A DNA stretch of 8,703 nucleotides from contig JAGUWA010000260.1 of NCBI GenBank assembly GCA_020062605.1, forward strand, positions 1 through 8,703, read 5' to 3'. The position numbers and the translations under genes are program-made. Below are positions 1 to 8,703 of this stretch, piece after piece. Every line of letters starts with the position of its first letter. The stretch's first letter is position 1. This DNA is from Parvibaculum sp. (GTDB taxonomy: Bacteria > Pseudomonadota > Alphaproteobacteria > Parvibaculales > Parvibaculaceae). The notes beneath the pieces were generated by a model. It saw nothing but the letters and a program-made list of their open reading frames with translations, was not told the origin of the DNA and searched no databases.

Positions 1-89
1 GCCGTCAGCGACGTCTTGCCATGGTCAACGTGACCAATCGTTCCGATGTTGCAGTGCGGCTTGTTCCGCTCAAACTTCTCTTTGGCCAT
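1..89 (-). CDS. tuf: Elongation factor Tu, N-terminal fragment
   Basis: EF-Tu is the cytosolic GTPase that delivers aminoacyl-tRNA to the ribosomal A site. Only the first 29 complete codons are in the window; the gene runs off the left edge. The translated start MAKEKFERNKPHCNIGTIGH is the classic EF-Tu N-terminus, and the P-loop GHVDHGKT follows at residues 19-26. The ATG at 87-89 is preceded by GGAG (97-100) with a 7-base spacer, which supports this start. It follows fusA after 41 bases on the same strand with no obvious terminator between them, so it is the last visible gene of the rpsL-rpsG-fusA-tuf (str) operon. Many alphaproteobacteria carry two tuf copies; whether this one is duplicated cannot be seen here. 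Identity is near certain despite the short fragment. Confidence 0.96.
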   Translation of the reverse strand, partial: MAKEKFERNKPHCNIGTIGHVDHGKTSLT

Positions 90-130
90 CTCGGCGCTCC
101 ATTCCTCTGGAACTGTCTTCGATCAATTGA

Positions 131-2206
<2,076 letters not shown>

Positions 2207-2237
2207 GACGGTCTGCCTTTGGGGGGTCTTGAACGCG

Positions 2238-2708
2238 TTACCAGCGGTAGTGCGAGAAGGCACGGTTGGCTTCGGCCATCCGGTGCGTGTCTTCGCGCTT
2301 CTTGACGGCGGAGCCGCGATTGTTCGCCGCATCGAGCAACTCGCCCGAGAGACGCGCAACCATCGTCGTTTCGTTGCGAGCGCGGGCAGCGGCGATGATC
2401 CAGCGGATCGCGAGCGCGCGGCGACGGTCCGGACGAACCTCGACGGGGACCTGGTAGGTCGCGCCACCGACACGACGCGAGCGCACTTCGAGCGCCGGCA
2501 TCACGTTTTCGAGGGCTTCGTGGAACGTACGCAGCGGATCGACGTTGGCCTTCTGCTGCATCTGATCGAACGCGCCGTAAATGATGCTTTCGGCGGCGGA
2601 CTTCTTGCCGTGATACATCAGGCTGTTCATGAACTTCGCGAGAACGGCGTCGCCATATTTGGCATCCGGAAGAACTTCTCGCTTTTCTGCGCTGTGGCGG
2701 CGGGACAT
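2238..2708 (-). CDS. rpsG: 30S ribosomal protein S7
   Basis: S7 is the primary assembly protein that nucleates the head of the small ribosomal subunit by binding the 3' major domain of 16S rRNA, and it lies near the E-site tRNA. The product is 156 residues, the common alphaproteobacterial length. It starts MSRRHSAEKREVLPD and carries the S7 signature around residues 25-38 (KFMNSLMYHGKKSA, with basic K35 and K36). The conserved RRVGGATYQVP beta-hairpin segment is at 78-88, and the protein ends SHYRW. The ATG at 2706-2708 lies 11 bases after the rpsL stop. The Shine-Dalgarno AGGA overlaps that stop (TAAGGAAC), so rpsL and rpsG translation are probably coupled. In E. coli S7 is the autoregulator of the str operon, acting at the rpsL-rpsG spacer. 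Here that spacer is only 11 bases, too short for the E. coli-type structure, so any feedback must act elsewhere (inference). Confidence 0.98.
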   Translation of the reverse strand: MSRRHSAEKREVLPDAKYGDAVLAKFMNSLMYHGKKSAAESIIYGAFDQMQQKANVDPLRTFHEALENVMPALEVRSRRVGGATYQVPVEVRPDRRRALAIRWIIAAARARNETTMVARLSGELLDAANNRGSAVKKREDTHRMAEANRAFSHYRW

Positions 2709-2719
2709 GTCTCTGTTCC

Positions 2720-3091
2720 TTACTTCGGACGCTTCGCGCCGTATTTCGAGCGGCGCTGACGGCGATCTTTCACACCCTGCGTATCGAGCACGCCACGGAT
2801 GATGTGGTAGCGCACACCCGGAAGGTCCTTCACGCGGCCGCCGCGGATCAGCACCACGGAGTGTTCCTGCAGGTTGTGGCCTTCGCCCGGGATGTAGCTC
2901 GTCACTTCGAACTGGTTGGTCAGCCTTACGCGGGCGACCTTACGCAGAGCGGAGTTCGGCTTCTTCGGCGTCGTCGTATAGACGCGCGTGCACACGCCAC
3001 GCTTCTGCGGGCACGCCTGCATGGCCGGTACTTTATTACGCTTCACCAGCGGCTTGCGCGGCTTGCGGATGAGTTGGTTGACGGTGGGCAT
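2720..3091 (-). CDS. rpsL: 30S ribosomal protein S12
   Basis: S12 sits at the decoding centre of the 30S subunit and influences translational accuracy; it is the classic streptomycin-resistance target. The product is 123 residues, matching the family, and starts MPTVNQLIRKPRKPL. Decoding-site segments are intact: TPKKPNSA with K43 and K44 at residues 43-44, and GGRVKDLPGVRYH with K88 and D89. Lysines at 43 and 88 are the streptomycin-sensitive type, and D89 is the residue methylthiolated by RimO in other bacteria. The ATG at 3089-3091 is preceded by AGG at a short spacing and by AGGA 12 bases away, so the Shine-Dalgarno is not strong. The frame is open further upstream to 3208, but the family start is clear. 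This is the first gene of the str operon, and its leader carries the candidate attenuator described separately. Confidence 0.98.
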   Translation of the reverse strand: MPTVNQLIRKPRKPLVKRNKVPAMQACPQKRGVCTRVYTTTPKKPNSALRKVARVRLTNQFEVTSYIPGEGHNLQEHSVVLIRGGRVKDLPGVRYHIIRGVLDTQGVKDRRQRRSKYGAKRPK

Positions 3092-3119
3092 TCGCCTGCT
3101 CGATCCTGTCTGTCCAAAC

Positions 3120-3166
3120 AAAAAAACGCCGCGCCGCCCCGGATCTGGTCCGAATTGGGCTGCGCG
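3120..3166 (-). terminator. Hairpin plus T-run in rpsL leader (candidate attenuator)
   Basis: On the minus strand, CGCGCAGCCC (3166-3157) can pair with GGGCGGCGCG (3139-3130). This gives nine GC pairs with one internal A/G mismatch. Three bases after the stem come seven consecutive Ts (3126-3120). The 17-base loop can itself form a small CGGA/TCCG hairpin. This is the layout of a Rho-independent terminator, and it ends 28 bases before the rpsL ATG. No plausible promoter fits between it and the gene, so transcripts that reach rpsL must pass through it. That favours an attenuator over a simple end-of-operon terminator. Pairing was worked out by hand; no free energies were calculated. Confidence 0.55.
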
Positions 3167-3214
3167 CGCTTGAGGACACCAAACCCTTGTGGGGTCTTGA
3201 TATCCCAATGCAGA
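3149..3214 (-). promoter_or_regulatory. Candidate antiterminator fold in rpsL leader
   Basis: On the minus strand, TCTGCATTGGG (3214-3204) can pair with CCCAATTCGGA (3159-3149). That is ten base pairs, one of them G-U, with a single C/U mismatch. The 3' segment includes the CCC that forms the 5' arm of the downstream terminator-like hairpin, so both folds cannot exist at once. Between the two arms a smaller hairpin AGACCC/GGGTTT (3197-3192 with 3186-3181) can form with the loop CACAA. Competing structures of this kind are typical of ribosomal-protein leader attenuators. The effector (S7, S12, another protein or translation rate) cannot be told from the sequence, and I cannot match it to a named RNA family. 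Confidence 0.42.
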
Positions 3215-3252
3215 GGATCCCGGCCTTGCGCCCGGAATCGTGCGCCATTCCT

Positions 3253-3281
3253 CGTATTCTGTTTACCGGCCCCAGTGTCTA
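3253..3281 (-). promoter_or_regulatory. Weak sigma-70-type promoter candidate for rpsL
   Basis: On the minus strand, TAGACA (3281-3276; five of six matches to TTGACA) is followed after 17 bases by AATACG (3258-3253; three of six matches to TATAAT). The predicted start of transcription would be near 3246, which would put the whole attenuator-like structure in the leader. The -10 match is poor and alphaproteobacterial promoters are variable, so this is only the best candidate I could find. Confidence 0.3.
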
Positions 3282-3507
3282 GATCCGACCAAAAGGCCTG
3301 CCCCATCAAGGGCTTGGTGGCCAGCGGTCCGGGAAGCTCTACTACCTGGAGCGAAAGTGAGCGGAACCTACTCGGGGGCCTACGAGTCGTCAACCCCGCA
3401 TCCGCCGATTCCCGCGGAAAATCGGGCGAGGCCAGACTTTCTCGTCCGCAATCGGGATTCCCATGGCAGGAAGACCCGCGGGAGAGCAAAGTGGGCCCAA
3501 GATTCAT

Positions 3508-3513
3508 GGGAGG
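3508..3513 (+). promoter_or_regulatory. Strong ribosome binding site for the plus-strand gene
   Basis: GGGAGG lies 9 bases before the ATG at 3523-3525. It is the best Shine-Dalgarno near this gene and fixes the start upstream of the frameshift. The first ATG in the downstream frame, at 3710, has no comparable site and would lose the first two membrane helices. Confidence 0.7.
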
Positions 3514-3522
3514 AAAGCAAAA

Positions 3523-3919
3523 ATGACCGGCAAATTCTGGCCCGCCTTGTTCGGGCGCGGCACTTTACAACTTCGCCGCCGGGCTTCCGCCCCTGCTGAT
3601 TCCCTCGCTCTCGGCTGAAAACCTCGGACTGCCGCCCTACGACCCGCAGCACATTATCACCGCTCAGCTTGCCGGTCTGCTGATCTGCCTCTTCGGTATC
3701 GGCTATGCGATGGTCGCCATGGGCACCCCGGGCGGGCGGGAAATCGTCATTCTGGGCACGATCGGGAAGCTTGGGGTCGTTCTGCTCGTTGCCGGCCATC
3801 TGCTCTGGGGCCATGCTCCGCTGGGCTTGGCCGTCGCGGCCGGAGGCGACTTCATCTTCGCCCTCGCCTTCCTCGTCTACCTGACGAGGGGCCGCGGCGC
3901 CCGGCCCGTCCCCGCCTGA
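3523..3919 (+). pseudogene. Four-helix membrane protein gene with a single-base frameshift
   Basis: The frame from the ATG at 3523 reads MTGKFWPALFG and then degrades to a basic, non-membrane peptide that stops at 3616-3618. The next frame, from about 3554 to the TGA at 3917-3919, reads as a coherent hydrophobic protein. Removing one G from GGG at 3553-3555 joins the two as ...WPALFGAALYNFAAGLPPLL.... The repaired product is 131 residues, with likely membrane helices near residues 6-28, 47-66, 73-93 and 99-119 and a short basic tail. Motifs are LFGIGYAMV (56-64), GTIGKLG (78-84) and GGDFIFA (107-113). I recall similar small uncharacterised four-helix proteins in proteobacteria but cannot name a family or function. 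The strong ribosome binding site and the clean downstream frame suggest recent loss or a sequencing error; programmed frameshifting is less likely. It converges on rpoC and diverges from rpsL. Confidence 0.72.
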
Positions 3920-3937
3920 GAGCCGCCCTGAACGCAA

Positions 3938-3963
3938 CAGGCCGCCCCCGAGGGAACGGCCTG
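3938..3963. terminator. Hairpin between convergent rpoC and plus-strand gene
   Basis: CAGGCCG (3938-3944) and CGGCCTG (3957-3963) form a perfect 7-bp stem. Inside it a further CCC/GGG pairing is possible around a four-base loop, offset by a two-base bulge. It lies 18 bases after the plus-strand stop and 26 bases after the rpoC stop, where a bidirectional terminator is expected. Neither side has a real T-run (TTGCGTTC follows on the rpoC side), so efficiency is uncertain and Rho may be needed. Confidence 0.5.
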
Positions 3964-3989
3964 CGCCATATGACATCCAGGCTGCGGGA

Positions 3990-8195
<4,206 letters not shown>

Positions 8196-8275
8196 GGACT
8201 TCTCCTGAACTCGGCCTCAAAGCCAACGGGGATAGTTATGTGCGTCCGGTGGGGCCTTCCGTCCGCGTACCCCGT

Positions 8276-8289
8276 ATATCGAATATCGA
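8276..8289. repeat. Tandem ATATCGA heptamer, two copies
   Basis: ATATCGA occurs twice end to end (8276-8282 and 8283-8289) in the rpoB-rpoC spacer, making an AT-rich patch in GC-rich DNA. On the minus strand the patch contains GATATA, which with TCGACG 17 bases upstream could form a weak promoter for rpoC. The repeat is plain; any function is speculative. Confidence 0.6.
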
Positions 8290-8311
8290 ATGCTCTCCGT
8301 CGAGGAGGGCT

Positions 8312-8339
8312 GCGATGCGCCCCGCAAGGAGCGCATCGC
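8312..8339 (-). other. Strong hairpin in rpoB-rpoC spacer
   Basis: On the minus strand, GCGATGCGCTCC (8339-8328) pairs with GGGGCGCATCGC (8323-8312) around a TTGC loop: 12 base pairs with one G-U. It starts 10 bases after the rpoB stop. No T-run follows (the next bases are AGCCCTCC), so it is unlikely to be an intrinsic terminator. It could protect the rpoB 3' end, be a processing site, or tune the rpoB:rpoC ratio. Confidence 0.7.
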
Positions 8340-8349
8340 CTGTCTCTTG

Positions 8350-8703
<354 letters not shown>

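Larger units (their letters stand above)
3092..3522. other. Divergent intergenic region upstream of rpsL
   Basis: This 431-base stretch separates the rpsL start (minus strand) from the start of the broken membrane-protein gene (plus strand), so it must carry promoters for both directions. I see no convincing protein gene, tRNA or mobile element in it. Several open frames cross it but look like low-complexity shadows. The rpsL-proximal part (about 3120-3215) holds the attenuator-like structures, and a weak promoter candidate lies at 3253-3281. The distal part has short repeated words: AATCGGG at 3420-3426 and 3450-3456, GATTCCC at 3407-3413 and 3456-3462, and a CCCGCGGG palindrome at 3475-3482. 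I could not pick a plus-strand promoter with confidence. Confidence 0.7.

Noticed and set aside
2207..2473. An 89-codon upstream extension of fusA
   Set aside because: It lies inside rpsG in another frame and does not resemble EF-G; the ATG at 2206 matches the family start.
3092..3208. A 39-codon upstream extension of rpsL
   Set aside because: S12 begins universally with MPTVNQL or similar; the extra codons run through the T-run and GC-rich hairpin and have no family counterpart.
3036..3248. A 70-codon minus-strand frame that could be a leader peptide for rpsL
   Set aside because: Its ATG has GAGGA almost abutting it (spacing too short), it overlaps the rpsL start in another frame, and the peptide shows no run of regulatory codons or known similarity.
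3043..3507. A 154-codon minus-strand frame across the intergenic region into rpsL
   Set aside because: It runs into rpsL out of frame, lacks a ribosome binding site and has low-complexity composition.

Overview
The window reads almost entirely on the minus strand and holds the junction of two core gene-expression operons. In transcription order (right to left) these are the 3' end of rpoB, complete rpoC, a non-translational interlude, then rpsL, rpsG, fusA and the first 29 codons of tuf. Protein sequences (for example the RpoC N-terminus MNQEVMNLFN, the 691-residue EF-G and the 156-residue S7), the high GC content and the rpoBC-then-str gene order point to an alphaproteobacterium, perhaps of the Rhizobiales/Parvibaculum kind. 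The genus is a guess from recall, not a search result.

Region by region: 8350-8703 is the RpoB C-terminus. 8196-8349 is an unusually long rpoB-rpoC spacer with a 12-bp hairpin just after the rpoB stop and a tandem heptamer. 3990-8195 is full-length rpoC with all catalytic and zinc residues present. 3938-3963 is a hairpin between converging genes. 3523-3919, on the plus strand, is a small four-helix membrane-protein gene broken by a single-base frameshift. 3092-3522 is the divergent control region for that gene and for the str operon. 2720-3091, 2238-2708, 131-2206 and 1-89 are rpsL, rpsG, fusA and tuf, separated by only 11, 31 and 41 bases and so almost surely co-transcribed.

The housekeeping genes are ordinary: RNA polymerase beta and beta' on one side, and ribosomal proteins S12 and S7 with elongation factors EF-G and EF-Tu on the other. 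The most interesting signal is in the rpsL leader. A GC-rich hairpin followed by seven Ts lies 28 bases before the rpsL start codon, and an upstream segment can pair with the same bases that form the 5' arm of that hairpin. This gives mutually exclusive terminator and antiterminator folds, as in transcription attenuation of a ribosomal-protein operon. The second point of interest is the frameshifted membrane-protein gene, which sits head-to-tail against rpoC and interrupts co-orientation between rpoBC and the str operon. I found no mobile element, CRISPR array, tRNA, rRNA or novel multi-gene system.
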